A stretch of DNA of 64,000 nucleotides from Zarea fungicola. Lineage: Eukaryota > Ascomycota > Sordariomycetes > Hypocreales > Cordycipitaceae. The DNA is taken from contig FWCC01000278.1 in NCBI GenBank assembly GCA_900169235.1, positions 1 to 64,000 of the forward strand, in the 5' to 3' direction. The notes beneath the pieces were generated by a model that was given only the letters and a program-made list of their open reading frames with translations, was not told the origin of the DNA and did no database searches. Made by a program: the position numbers and the translations under genes. Of this stretch, positions 21,201-33,246 are shown piece after piece (position 1 is the first letter of the stretch; each line of letters opens with the position of its first letter).

Positions 21201-24200
21201 GCTTTCGATACGTAGCCTTGCCCTGTGACTGCAATATATGACAGTCTCAGGGCTTTTCCAGCATCTTCAATGTCAGCGGTAGAGGAAGCAACAGGCTGCA
21301 GGCGAATAAAGTCTGTCAAAGTGGCGCAGAGAGTGTTCGCAGGGAGACACTTTTTAATCAACTTCATCTCAACTGGCGATAGATCGATGAATAAAGATGT
21401 ATCCTTTGGCAGGAGCTTCTTTACTAACCGAGCCGGGAGATTCTCGTGGACGAACACTAGGGCATCATTCTTTGCAGTGTCGTTGCTCGCAGAAGTGAAC
21501 GTGACTTGTGTGCCATCGTTGGCAAGCTCCTTGACAAGTGCATCCCGAATAAGAGAATTCGCTTCATGAACCACGAGAGAACCGAAGCCAGGTCTGGATG
21601 CACTAATACTCTTAGCGATCAAGTTTGCTGCAATTTCCTCTAGCATGGTGCTTGTAACTGATGGTGCTGCGACCCGAGATGTCCACTCAATAGGTACTGT
21701 AACGGCCGACTCCAAAGGACAGTCAGCAAAAGCAAGGAGCAACTCGCCAGTCTCTGACTCCGTTCCAGCAAGGAGAGTAAAGTAACCAGCTTCACCAACT
21801 TTTACAGATTGTAGTATTGACTGCTCAACTTGAATAGAGACGCTCTTGCTGCTGCGCTCGTCGACCCTGCGAGGCTGACACAAAGGCGATGTGGCGTAGG
21901 GCTTGAGTGATCTTCCATCGATGGTTGGTTCCAGCAGAACAGGCGTCTCCTGAGGATTAATCTCGCTCAAGACAGTACGGCGGTAGGTATTGAACCTATT
22001 ATTTGCGGCCTTGTGCTCATAAAGGCGAGGAATGAAGAGTCTGCCGTCCTGGTAATGGAGTTCCGGCTCGATTGTAGCTAACATGTTAACACCTTCCTGG
22101 TCCCACCTCTTGGATAGTTCAAGACGGAGAAGTGACGCTGCAACAACGTCTGACTTGGGAAACTCGTCAAAGTCGACAATTTGAATAGTTAGGTGAGGGT
22201 GTTCGAAGCGCATAACTCTCGATAGAGCAACCATGGACGAAGAATAAGGGCTCTTAGCCCTGGCACCCTGCGTCACCCACATAACAGTGCCGCTGCTTCT
22301 CCAGAGTGTCTTGAGTGCCGCCAGCTTCGACTCAGTTCTAACCTCGAGGAATTGCTCATCAAGCTCTGTAAGAGATAAAACAGAGCTACCTTGGGTCTGG
22401 GGAGATGTCATGAGCTCCTCCAGGGTCTTGATGTAAGTGATTGTGGTGTATCGAGAAAGAAGCTGTTCAGCTGCACTGTCCACAAGTTTAGAAACAGCCT
22501 CACTACGCCCACCAACAATAACAAGATTGTTACTGCCGAGAGGCGTAGCCTTCTCGATGCGAGGTTCTCTGAGAGGTTCATTCAGGGCGACAATGCGGTC
22601 ATCGACCGCTTGACAAACAACGATACCATACCACTGCGACTTGGAGTCCAGGGGAGTATGTGAATCAACTCCACTAAATCCGTGCCGCTTGACAAGCGTA
22701 TCCCACTGGTCTACAGTAAAGCAAGGCCCATCGCATCTCGTTGGGTCAGCTTCTGCGCCAGCCCACCATCCAGGCAGACCGCCCATGGCAGCACCAATAC
22801 CAAGAAAGTCGTTGCCCATTATTTCCAGGAGCACCATGTAGCCACCAGGACGTAAAAGCTTACGGGCATTGGCAATTGTTTCTTCAATCTTGCCAGTTGC
22901 GTGCACAGCATTGGATGCCAGCACAATGTCGTAGGTGCCTTCTTCGAACCCTTGGTCTGAGGGCGGATTCTCCATATTGTAGGTCCTATACACCATCCTG
23001 TCGGCATATGTGGCGAAGCGGTCGCTGGCTCGCTCTAAAAATCCGGCAGAAATATCGGTGAATGTATAGCTCGCAAATGCATCACCAAGTTGCGGTAAGA
23101 TGAAGCGAGTCGCGCCACCAGTGCCAGCACCAATCTCAAAGAGTCGCATCCGCGGATAACGATGAGAAATCTGCTTGATGACGCGTGAAATCCACACATT
23201 GGCAGCCTCGAAGCATTCTTCGTAAAAGCGATCTAAAAGGCCACTTTCGAGCATGTGTTCAATCATACTGCCGTTGCGTCGCATTTCGGGAATAAGGTGT
23301 TCACTTATGACTTCAAGGAGTGCCATGTCGGCGCGATGATGGTACTTGGCAACGAGGGAGCTTATGTAGGCATTTGAGTCATCAATAGCTTCTTTAGGCA
23401 CTGTTGGATGGTCCGCTTCAGCTACACGACGAACAGTTCGATTACTAAAGTCCAGAAGGCGTTTGAAATGCGGCAGTGACGACTCCAAGTCGGCAGAAGT
23501 AATGCTCTCGGACACGCGGCGAAAGATATAGAAACCAACTCGCTCAAGACTTTGGAAGGTAGTCTCGACTTCGGCTACATCCACTTTGTCCTCAATGACT
23601 GCCAGTCTGGCATCCGGTTCGGCGAGCTTATACTCAAAGTGACTGAAGACGCAAGCATCGTCCGCAGCGCCGGACGGGGCAAAAGGCTGCACCTTTACAC
23701 ATTCGAATTGCACGAATGCATTTGTGCTATCGTTCCCAGCGAATACGTCAATGTCAGCCAAGAGGGGTGATTCCAGTCTGTCCTCACAGCTGGATTGGTA
23801 TTGAAAGGTTCGGTGTCTTCCAGGGCCACGATCCGTGAAGTAGGGGTTAATGATGACAGATTGAATGCCTGTTGGCACATGAAGGGTCCAGAAGCGCTCA
23901 TCCTGGGGGTGGCAGTAAGCAGCAAAGGAAGTCTGGAGTGCACTGTCCAATAGGGCAGGGTGTACAATGAGTTGATCTTCCCAGTTATCGCCAGAGAGGT
24001 CTTCAATTTCACCTGTGGCAAACCCCTTCCTGCGTTGAATACGCGTCACGCCCGTGAAAGGAGCATTGTAATTGTAGCCAAGCTTGTTGAATTGCGAATA
24101 CAGGCGCGTAGGCTCAGCGTCTGTGAGGTTACATTCAAAAGCTTTAACCACGGGCAGCGCGTTGGACTCTGGCTCGAAGAACTGAACTTTAATGTTGGTG

Positions 24201-27200
24201 CTGAAGTTGACAGCGAGAGGCACTGAGCTGTCGAAAGGCAGGCCAGACCGGCATATTACCTGGCCACTCAACTCGTCATCTGTGAAGCTGCTAATCTTCA
24301 TGGAGATTTTAGCCTCCATACCAGTACTGTCATCGGCGAATGCCATTGCACGGCCAATGGAAACACTGTCGAGGCTGATCAGTCCAAGTTTTCGGTCTGG
24401 GCCGGCCACCGCCGCCGCCGCCTCTACGGCCATCGCAAGGTAGCCCATGGCAGGGAACACAACTTGTCCCTGGAGCGCATGTCCTTGGAGCCAGCTAATC
24501 TCTGTAGATCGCAGGATATTTCGCCATGACACTTCATCTTCGGCCTCAGTCTCCACACATCGACGGCCCAGCAGAGGGTGTATTGGTGAATGGGCGTTTA
24601 GATGGCTGCCGGAGAACCGCGAAAGGTTGAAAAACGATCGAGAGTGATCGAATGGATATCGAGGCAAGTCTGGAATAAAGTTTCGTCCAGCCTGTAGTCC
24701 AGAAATCACATGTTCAAAGCCAGCAAAGTCTACTGAACTAGGTCCGAGGTTAGTCCACACGAAACCAAGCGCAGCAGAGAGCTCATCCACGTCACCCTTC
24801 TGACGCGCTAGAAGACCGGTATAAGGCAACTTATCGCCAGTCAGCTCCTCAATTGTGTTAAGGCACGGTCCCTTCAAAGCAGGGTGGGGACCGAACTCAA
24901 TGCAGAGGTCAAATGGCCCGGATTCTGCGAAGGCATTTTCAACTGCGGGACCAAAAAGTACAGCGCCAGTCATGTTGTCTACCCAATATTGTGCCTGGCC
25001 CATGTCTTTTGTCATGACACAGCTATCCACAACACTTGACAGCCAAGTAGTGTTATTCCCAGGTTGGATGATAATGTTGCACCTCTCAAGTGCAGCACGA
25101 TAGGGGCCCGCGCAGGCTTGCATGTGGTGTGAGTGATAGGCTGTGTCAACCTTCAGCTTGCGTGCGAACTTCCCCTCATCCTTGAAGATAACTTCAACCT
25201 CATTGATAGCATCTTCGTCACCTGAGAGAGTCACGCTCGTGGAAGAGTTGCGTGCCGCGACCTGGATTCTTCCTTGGAATTCCTCCATCTCACAAATCTC
25301 TACTGCCTCTTCATAAGAGGCACTAGCGGCCATCATGGCACCCTTGCTATTCTGATCAAAAGAAGAGCAAGCAAGCTTGGCATAGACGCCACGGAAATAC
25401 GCAATCCGTATGGCATCGGTGGCTGACAGGAAACCAGCGGCATAAGCCGCTCCAATTTCGCCAGACGAATGGCCAATAACAGCCCGAAGCTCAATGTTAG
25501 CAGCTTTAATCAAATCAACAAGTACAATCTGGACGGCGGTGCAAAGTGGCTGTGCAATGGCTGCTTGAGAAAGTTGTGAAGTTGATGCGTCAGCCAAGAG
25601 CTGCTCTGTAAGTTTCCAGTCAGGACGATCAGCTTTGGGAAGTGAAGACAAAGCAGCGTCAAGTTCCTCGAGTCTTTTAGCGACGAAGGGAGATGCCTCG
25701 ATAAGCTTAGCACCCATCCGTGGCCACTGTGCACCTTGACCAGTAAAGACACCCAGGATACTAGGTTTGCGTACATCGGAATATCGGGTATTCAGCTCGT
25801 TACTCCCTGCTACATCACCAAGAAGATCTCCAATTTTGCTCATAACGTCAGCCGTGGTGCTTCCCGAGATTGGCTTGCGGAAATTGAACGTTGAACGACG
25901 AGTTTGCAGTGTGTGTGCAATATCACGCAAGTCCGTACTGGGGTTGTTTGCTAGGTAAGCCTGCAGATCTGAAAGTACAGTTCGTAAGGCCGATGGTGAT
26001 TGTGCAGAAATAGTGAGAGGAGTGAAAGATTTTGCACCCGCTTCGTGCGCAGCCACATTTTCATATCCCTCAAGGATGGCATGGGCGTTTGTTCCGCCAA
26101 AACCTAAAGTCCGGTTAGATTTGACAGTCTCCTGGTCACGGTTCATAATCACTCACCAAAACTGTTAATGCTGGCTCGTCGAGGCTGACCGGAAACTGGA
26201 GCTGGCCATGGTAATGCCTTTGAAGGCACTTTCAGGTACTTGTAGAAAGGAGCGACACGATCACTGATGTTATGAAAGTGCAAGTTTGGGGCTATGGTGC
26301 CGTTTTTCATAGCAAGCGCTGTACCAATCAAGCTAGCTAGGCCAGCTGTGCCTTCAGTATGACTGTAATCCAGTTAGTCGCCATTGGTAAGTTGTCAATC
26401 TGAACGCAACGCGACTACCTACCCAATGACAGTTTTGATGGAGCCAACATAGAGCGGATCACGAGTAACGGTCTCAGCCCCAAAGAAAGCTCGAGATATG
26501 GCCTCGGCTTCCTGGGGGTCCCCAGCCTGTGTACCTGTTCCATGAGCATGGAAGAATTGAGGACGATCCCTGGGATCATTAATATCGAGCCCTGCCCGCT
26601 TATAGGTGTCTCGAATAAGATCTGCCTGCGCCAGGTTGCTTGGCATGGTAAGGCCAGCAGTGCGACCGTCCTGGTTGATACCGGTCTCGCGGATAATGCA
26701 TTCAATATTATCGCCATCCTTCAATGCAGCACTGAGTGGCTTCAGAATAACCGATGCAATACCCTCACCACGCGCGTAGCCATCTGCAGCCGCATCCCAC
26801 ATCTTGCTAGTACCTGTCGGTGATAGCATATGTAGCTTGCTTTCCGAAATCCACATACCTTTATTGCACCAGAGGAATTAGTTGAATAATCTTATCAATA
26901 TTTAAAATATTTCCATGCGACAGCAGTATTGCACGTACCAGGAGATAGAATCAAGTTTACGCCAGCTGCAATAGCAATTGGGCATTCGCCACTACGAATG
27001 GCGTTCACACCTTGATGCACGGCAACAAGAGATGAAGAGCACGCAGTGTCAATGGTCATACTAGGGCCGTGCCAGTCAAAGAAGTAGGAGACTCGGTTGG
27101 AGAGAACGGCACGGCTGGTGCCTGTCGCGCTGTACGTTGGTACCAGATCCCACTCACGGCTGCCAAGTTGCGCCCAATCATCACACATTTGTCCCACAAA

Positions 27201-27644
27201 CACTGCAGTACTTGAACCGCGCAAGTTCTCAATGGTGTACCCGGCAGCGCATCTTTAAAAAAATTCATGTTAGAAGATTGAAGGTCTCACATGGTGCGGT
27301 GCAAGCAGTGAAACTCACAGAGAGTCGTATACGCTTTCCAGCAACATACGCTGCTGAGGGTCAAGTGCCTCCGCTTCACCTGGTTGAATGTTGAAGAATC
27401 CATTGTCGAATTTGGTTACATCTCCTTCAATGAAATAAGCGTCACGGCAGTCCGTGGCGCCATGGTGTGAGCCATTAGTGTGGAAGAAACCAGTCGAGTC
27501 AAAGCGATCGGTTGGGACTCTCTTGGAGAGATCTCGTGGTGACTTCAATAAGTCCCAGAGCTTTGAGGGGCTGTCTGAGCCGCCAGGAAATTGGCAGGCC
27601 ATGCCGACAACGGCAATTGGCTCCTTTTCATGATGAGTAGCCAT
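15286..27644 (-). CDS. Hybrid PKS-NRPS, KS-AT-DH-MT-KR-ACP-C-A-T-R, 4012 aa
   Basis: Six exons on the - strand (27644-27319, 27252-26939, 26858-26423, 26362-26157, 26103-18247, 18185-15286) join in one frame of 4012 residues. The iterative type I PKS half has KS with DTACSSS (Cys180), AT with GQGAQ (about 549) and GHSSG (Ser640), DH with [15 protein letters not shown] (His969) and ALLDSALQ (Asp1147), C-methyltransferase EIGAGTGG (about 1418), KR GLSGELG (about 2110) and [11 protein letters not shown] (Ser2434). After a Ser/Thr/Pro-rich linker come C with HHISMDG (2721-2727), A with [11 protein letters not shown] (3210), T with GGNSLL (Ser3631) and a reductase-like release domain with GATGSLG (3707) and YMASK (3840-3844). 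No ER domain is evident; the trans-ER at 12544 should supply it. Expected product: a methylated polyketide-amino acid conjugate, released as a tetramate or aldehyde. Confidence 0.95.
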
Positions 27645-28514
27645 GTTATCTTGTATTGAATAATAACTCTAGATGATAGGGTAAAAGAGTTTTCCGTGTT
27701 GAACCAGAAAATTGAATTGCGAAGAAATCAAGGGACCTGCTAGGGGCGCCTTTACATAACCATCGCAAGTCGGGTGGCTTAACTTGCAACGTTTCCAGAT
27801 GGTGTCTTTCAGCCGCGAGAGTGGATCTTCAATAGAATAGGAAGATAATTTACTGCAGTGTCAAATAACATACTTGTCCCATTTCCTGCGTCTGCCAAAT
27901 GTCCCAAGGCCTACGTCGTCCCACAGGCAGGTTCCGCTTCACTTGTCGCCGACGACCACCGAACATCACCGACCTGTGGTGATATGATTGGCAGTGGCAG
28001 CAGGGCGAATAACCTTGAATTAAACGAATTTACAAACGAGGTTTCCCTTTCCTATAGGGTCCAGTTTCCCTGATTTATGATGTCACTAGCGGTGTCTCAA
28101 TCGCCGTCGTGGCGACAAATCTACGCTTGACTTACAGCTTAGAGAAAAAGGCGTATTTTTGGTACTTGTAACATCCAACCGCGTTTTATATCCAAGTTCC
28201 TACAGACAGATATAGAGTATTATCGGATGATTCCAAAAAGAAAATAAAAGAAAAGGGTCATAAAGTCTGCCGGGGTGCCATAGAGACTTGAAATAACAAT
28301 AATTAGGTTTCTGGCAGGCACTGTGCTTTGAAGATTATAGATAAAATTTATTGAACTATCCTAGTGGCTCTTACTTCAGACTCTCGATTACTTATCACTG
28401 TGTTGCGTTTTCAGCCATGCAACAGCGAGGGCCGGGAGTGATTCAGAACAAATAAAGTATGAACCAAGCTACAACCAATTGGCCATTTCACTTTGCCTCC
28501 CGCTGTAGAAACAT
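27645..28514. other. PKS-NRPS promoter and Diels-Alderase 3' flank
   Basis: No gene. It contains a degenerate CGCCGAC...ACCGAAC pair (27947-27964), an imperfect version of the cluster repeat, about 300 bases upstream of the PKS start. The rest, toward the Diels-Alderase stop, is AT-rich. Confidence 0.45.
27947..27964. promoter_or_regulatory. Degenerate CGCCGA repeat in the PKS promoter
   Basis: CGCCGAC, then ACCGAAC 11 bases on. It resembles the exact CGCCGAA-N3-CGCCGAA elements but with two mismatches, so support is weak. Confidence 0.25.
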
Positions 28515-29678
28515 CTACACGGGCATTTCCACTTGGCCCAAGTAACCCCAGCCTTGAACAGATTTTCCCTGTTCTTTCGGTCCACCACGGACGGAGGCCA
28601 CAAAACCTGAACTTCCGGTGCCATCTGGGCCGGGCGCACTGGTAGGTTTAGCATACCAAGCTCTGCTATGTCGCGCCTCAAACACCCACTGCCGAGACTG
28701 TGACCCTCCACTGCGGAAGGTGATCTTGTACCCTACATTCTTATGCTTGTATTTCGCAGCAACACCGTCGCCATCAAAGAGTTTATCCACCTCCACGGAG
28801 TCTTTTTCTTCGTCCGAGGTCTTTTGACCGAAGACGTGAACCGGGGCGCAGATCAGCTTTCCGTCTTGGTAGAGTCTCGCAGTTGCGGAAAGCGGACAGC
28901 CGTGCTCCGGTCTGCCTACGAGCCGCAAGACTTGCACTACATACGGCCCAACCTTTGCTCGCAGGAAGACCGAATCCGTGACAGCCTTTGTCCAAGGCAT
29001 GGACTCCCATGACCGATCCACTCCACCAAACGCACCCTGCTCGCGTCCAAATAGCATGCGCTGCGGCGGTTTACTGACAACCTCACCAGCAGCTGGCTCG
29101 AAGTGAAATGTCATGTCAACTTCAGCCTCCGCCATGGCAATAGGCCTCATCCAGTAAAGGTCGGGCGCACCCTTGGCCTCCCTCTCTGTCGCAGGTAGGC
29201 ACGGAAAGCCCAATGACTTGAGCGTCAGAGTTCCATTGACCTTGCCTGGGACATTAAAGATGAGCTTCACCGAGGAAAGATCTGCTGCAATCTCGAACGA
29301 GGCCTGGCTGCCGTCCTCTTGCGTTTTCCATACGCCAAGGACTTTTCCATTGCCAATTTCAGACCCTTCTGAGGTAATAATTGACTCAGCAAAAATGAGG
29401 GGACTGCCCCAGATGCTCCCGTCTGGCCAGCTTGCGTTGAAGCCGATGCGGAAGCCCTTGGGTGCAGCAACGATGTCGCGCAAGAATGAGATGGTGATTG
29501 TTGAGCTCCCGTCTGCCGCGATTGCATCAAAGAGCCATACTTCCACGGCGGTGTCTCTCAATTTTTCAGGAAATTTAGGATAAATATTGCCGCTATTGGG
29601 AATGAAATCTGCCTCTGAAATTTGCTCGGAAGTGATCGAATCACTTATTCGAAGCGCAGACGTGTATGTGGAAGCCAT
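28515..29678 (-). CDS. Decalin-forming Diels-Alderase (Fsa2/CghA/MycB family)
   Basis: Intronless, 387 residues. It shares the family's recognisable blocks: an N-terminal FIPNSGNIYPKF, a central YWMRPIAMAEAEVDM, GGVDRSWESMPWTKAV followed by VGPYVVQVLRL, and near the end PTSAPGPDGTGSSGF. Fsa2 (equisetin) and CghA (Sch 210972) are lipocalin-like, cofactor-free enzymes that control the stereochemistry of an intramolecular [4+2] cyclisation of the polyene-tetramate released by the PKS-NRPS. The gene sits directly upstream of the synthase on the same strand, separated by about 870 bases. The cis- or trans-decalin outcome cannot be told from sequence alone. Its promoter has two TTCGGCG units at 10-bp spacing. 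Confidence 0.9.
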   Translation of the reverse strand: MASTYTSALRISDSITSEQISEADFIPNSGNIYPKFPEKLRDTAVEVWLFDAIAADGSSTITISFLRDIVAAPKGFRIGFNASWPDGSIWGSPLIFAESIITSEGSEIGNGKVLGVWKTQEDGSQASFEIAADLSSVKLIFNVPGKVNGTLTLKSLGFPCLPATEREAKGAPDLYWMRPIAMAEAEVDMTFHFEPAAGEVVSKPPQRMLFGREQGAFGGVDRSWESMPWTKAVTDSVFLRAKVGPYVVQVLRLVGRPEHGCPLSATARLYQDGKLICAPVHVFGQKTSDEEKDSVEVDKLFDGDGVAAKYKHKNVGYKITFRSGGSQSRQWVFEARHSRAWYAKPTSAPGPDGTGSSGFVASVRGGPKEQGKSVQGWGYLGQVEMPV

Positions 29679-30642
29679 GATTGGCGGAAGAGCTAGTTAC
29701 AGGCTTGGTTGACAATATCGGGTCAGCGTCTGACGAAGCCTCATGAAAGAATTTCGCACTTTTGAAAGAGGAGCATAATTTCGGCTATTCGCGTTCTGGT
29801 GGCCATTGCGTGATATTTGTTCAACAAATGTTCCCTTGTGGAAAGCATTTCGGCGTCTTTCGGCGCGACTCTATAAGTCGCACTAGAATCTCCACCACGA
29901 TCGCAGCTATAATAAGTTAACGACAGGCTTTTTACGTGTAAACTCGGCGCAGTAACCCATGCACAAGACGAAACGTGGGGTCAACGTCACTGCTGCCGAG
30001 TACCGCATAATAACGGAAGTGGTTACGCAGATCAGCTGGTAGCCATGTAAGAAAGATGGCTGGCGGCGGAAATTCGGATGTTCCTGAACAGCGGCAGACA
30101 CTCCCAAGGGGTCCAGTACAGGGCACATTAAGCCGTTCCCGGGTCTATGATCTTGTGGCTGTCCAGTGTATGTAGTTGGCTGTACGCCACGTTTGCCAAC
30201 AGAAACCAGCGCCTTTGTACAGTCTAAAATAAATGAATACGCAGTGTGTGAACGGTATATTGGGCGTTGAAATAAATATAAATAAATAAATAAAAGTGAA
30301 ACATTTGCAGGCTGTGGCTCAGCAGATCCAAGTATCAAACGACTGACCGCTTGGATGGATCAACCCGCTCGTCAGATGGCTGGCGCTTGAGTAAATGGGT
30401 GAAATGCACTGGCAGACATGAGGTCAGTGCTGCACACGATGGTAAAATTTAACATACATTCTAGGCGAAAGAGAGTAAGCAGAATAATTGTATTTGGATA
30501 GGATAGTATACCAGAGGGCTATTTGTTGCGTTTCTTGATAAACACTCAGGGTGACTTCATCAAACTTCTGCACTTCCTCTCCGCATAACGCCATCTGCAT
30601 TGACGAAGGAATGCTACACTATGTATAACGGCTAGAAACTTA
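29679..30642. other. Diels-Alderase promoter, then gene-free sequence
   Basis: The first 250 bases hold the paired TTCGGCG site. A 432-base open frame on the - strand (29907-30338) shows no domain and is not called. Confidence 0.4.
29849..29865. promoter_or_regulatory. Candidate cluster operator: TTCGGCG-N3-TTCGGCG
   Basis: TTCGGCG at 29849-29855 and 29859-29865 (TCT spacer, 10-bp period), 171 bases before the Diels-Alderase ATG. Read on the gene's strand it is CGCCGAA-N3-CGCCGAA, the same arrangement as at 12261-12277. Confidence 0.5.
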
Positions 30643-31117
30643 TTAAATAGGGGAACTTTCACACAATACATTGAATAAAAATTTGGACAACAAACCCAGT
30701 GTTACGCCGTGGACATTAAAGTATCGAGCAACCATTCGGTCTGCTATAGGGTGAGCTGGAATGGATGCTACAATATCTTCTCTGCTTGTAACCACAGGCT
30801 CGTAAAGCAAGTGAGGACCTGGTACACTTTCTGCACAGACCAGTTCTGAGCTGCGGTCTCGATGCTGTTCTTCTTCCTCTTTCTCCTGTTGGTTCTTCGC
30901 CAAGTGTCTGAAATGAACGTACAAGTAGTGCCCATGCCTTTCCTAGCAGAGGTCTTGCAGAGTATCGCGGTAGACGACTCACTTGCGATTCGTACAAGAC
31001 GTGCAGGACAGCTGGAGCCTCTCCGCCGACGATCCCGCAAACAAGTAGCGTCCGCTGCCCGCCCCGCCGCCAAGACTGTGGATTAAGAATAAAAATCCCT
31101 CTACTATTTATATACAT
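30643..31117 (-). pseudogene. Possible remnant of a fungal transcription factor
   Basis: The frame near 30700-30790 reads SIPAHPIADRMVARYFNVHG, like the start of the fungal transcription factor domain (xxxxADRLVxRYF). Upstream frames contain a basic TWRRTNRRKRKKN stretch and scattered pieces with no zinc cluster, and they are not joinable by evident introns. I treat it as a decayed fragment. It lies within the biosynthetic cluster, beside a dispersed repeat, so it may mark an old insertion or a lost regulator. Confidence 0.3.
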
Positions 31118-31171
31118 GGTTTACCTGCAAACGTGCAGGCTGCGCCCATGCCGACCCCCCTGTTGAGTTAA
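31113..31171 (+). repeat. Less-degraded copy of a dispersed repeat
   Basis: Aligns to 4130-4188. This copy keeps the C and G bases (GTGCAGGCTGCGCC, CCCCCCTGTTGAG) that are T or A in the other copy. Probably an end of a transposable element family; no coding part is identified. Confidence 0.5.
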
Positions 31172-32686
31172 CAACCACATCCCCCGCGCAACAATAATGT
31201 ATGGGGCTGTTGGCAAGAGTGCGGAATAGCCACACTGGAATTATGTACCACAACCTGCGCCATCTATACCATCAAACGACTGGAACCGGCCCCTCTTGTG
31301 GCGCCAAGCTTTCCACATTACGACAAGAAGTCTGTAAGTGGACGCTACCTTCGGTCTGATGTTGCCGAGGAGTGGACACACTTCCCTAGGTGTTCGATGC
31401 TGTTCCCTGGAGCCACCATTTTATTTTATTTTGTAATCCACCGAAAACAGGTACCACTTGGCCCCCATCTCGATGTACATCAAACTACCTGCACAGTCAC
31501 AGGTGTGGGGAAGGCCCTTTATTTGCAGGTTGCTTCTCCGACTTGCCCTCTCAGAAACTCCACTGCCATGGGTGAGAGACGAGCCGAAGAATGAAAGTGA
31601 CAGGTCGTTTGACCTCATGGAGGCTCATGCACATATATATCAACCCGTTTTGCTGAATCAACATGTGCTAAGAGAGGTGCCAAGATATTGTGTGGTGTAA
31701 ATAATATCACTAGGCTCTCATCACGGGTGATGGTCGCCGGTTAAACTAAGCCAGCTATACTATGGAAAACGCAATCAAAGCAGCCAATACACCAGTGATG
31801 CGCCAACGGTGGTTCCAGGCCCTTTATGGACCGTCAGGCGGATGCTCCTCTCTCCCTCTGCCTCTTTGGTCACCAAGTAAAACCATGGTTATGTATCAAC
31901 GTAGCCATCTGCAACTGGTACGCTGAGTGCAGGATCGCCCTCCACACAAAATCGTAATGGCCAGGACATGAAGAAATGCTTGATGAAACAAATAGTTAGC
32001 AAAGAGATTCCAATGGAGACTTCTGTTTTGCAAGTTGGTGTCAGCCGTTTTTCGGCCGCTGGATACCCTCGGCTTTGTCCCTGTCATCCCCAAGCCATCT
32101 TTGAGTGGCGGAGGCCTTGTCTTGCGGCGAATCTATTGCAGATTTCCATTTATGGTTTTAAGATACAATTATGCATGAATTAGAGTTTAACAAGTCGCTT
32201 TGTGGCGGAGCACGTCTAGAACCTTTGTTTTGCGGGAATTGTGCTTCGTCGTCCTGCGGTCTCTGCGGCCGTCCTTGCCCCAAAACTATACACCGCAACG
32301 CCACTTATCCACAAGGAGACTACGTATACTCCATTTCGTCGCGGCTATTGAAAATACTGGCAACGTTTATAAGGATAATTTGGGGTTGCGTGTGCCTCTG
32401 CCGGCTAGAACGTCTCTCAGTTTCGCAGAGTAGAACGAGTCAGGTTTTCTCGCTAACAGAAACAGTTTTGATTCCAAATGGAAAATTTAGAAAATTTTAT
32501 ACCGCATGAGTTCTGTAAATTGACGTACAGCAACGGCTTCTACCGATATCAAGGTCTAGAATACAAATAGTTGTTGAGTTTCACTTTTTTTCCTCTCTGC
32601 AAGACTAGACACGAGAAACGTACGCAATTAAACCAATAAACCTACAATTTCTTCACTTGTTCCTCCAGTTGACAAGTTAAAACACG
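31172..32686. other. Gene-poor interval inside the cluster
   Basis: Short open frames on both strands (31298-31700, 31896-32509) have no domains. It splits the synthase/Diels-Alderase half from the transporter/methyltransferase/regulator half. Confidence 0.45.
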
Positions 32687-33246
32687 ATGCGTCTCGTCTC
32701 GTTTCCATTATCAAGGCACTCAGCGTGGCCTCCGCCGTCGTTGGCACCGCTCTCGCCAGCCCTGTTGGCCAACCTGACGACAACAATGACAACGGTGCCG
32801 TCGCAGCCAACAGCACCAACACCACCGCCGCCCTAGAGGAGGCAGACCTGGAGAGCCGAATCGTCGGCAACGATGTGTCGGCCCTGTTCTGCTACACGGC
32901 CTTCTATACCAGGTGTGGCCTCTTCGTGACCTACACGGATGGCAAGCGGCGCGAGACCATCCGGTACCAGACGGGCGGCAGCAGCGCCTGCGCCTACCAG
33001 TTCCTGCGGCGGAAAACCAACAGCGCCGGGTTCTGGGCGAACCTGAACGTATTCTTCGGCAGCCGCGGGCTGAACATCGGCTACAACCCCAAGGGCAGCT
33101 CGCTCACCCTCGGCAATCCGACCTGGACCAACAACGACGCGGCCCATCTCATAGCACGATGCCAGAACGAGTTCAACATGCCCGCCATCGACGCACAGAC
33201 TAGCCTTGAGCTCTACTGGGGTAACCTACCTAGGACGCTCTTCTAG
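32687..33246 (+). CDS. Small secreted Cys-containing protein, start region frameshifted
   Basis: The GC-rich coding frame (about 170 residues from 32725) starts with a hydrophobic SIIKALSVASAVVGTALASP, which looks like the core of a signal peptide. The mature part has four Cys (LFCYTAFYTRCG, ACAY, ARCQ), Asn-rich glycosylation sites near the N-terminus and a WTNNDAAHLIARCQ segment. No in-frame ATG exists between the upstream stop at 32629 and this frame. The natural ATG at 32687 (MRLVS) is in another frame and would need one extra or two fewer bases near 32700. Either a real mutation, a base-call error or an unseen upstream exon explains this. Function is unknown, and it is not obviously part of the metabolite pathway. 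Confidence 0.5.

Noticed and set aside
29907..30338. 143-codon open frame on - strand
   Set aside because: No domain, AT-rich simple sequence in part, two overlapping frames equally open.
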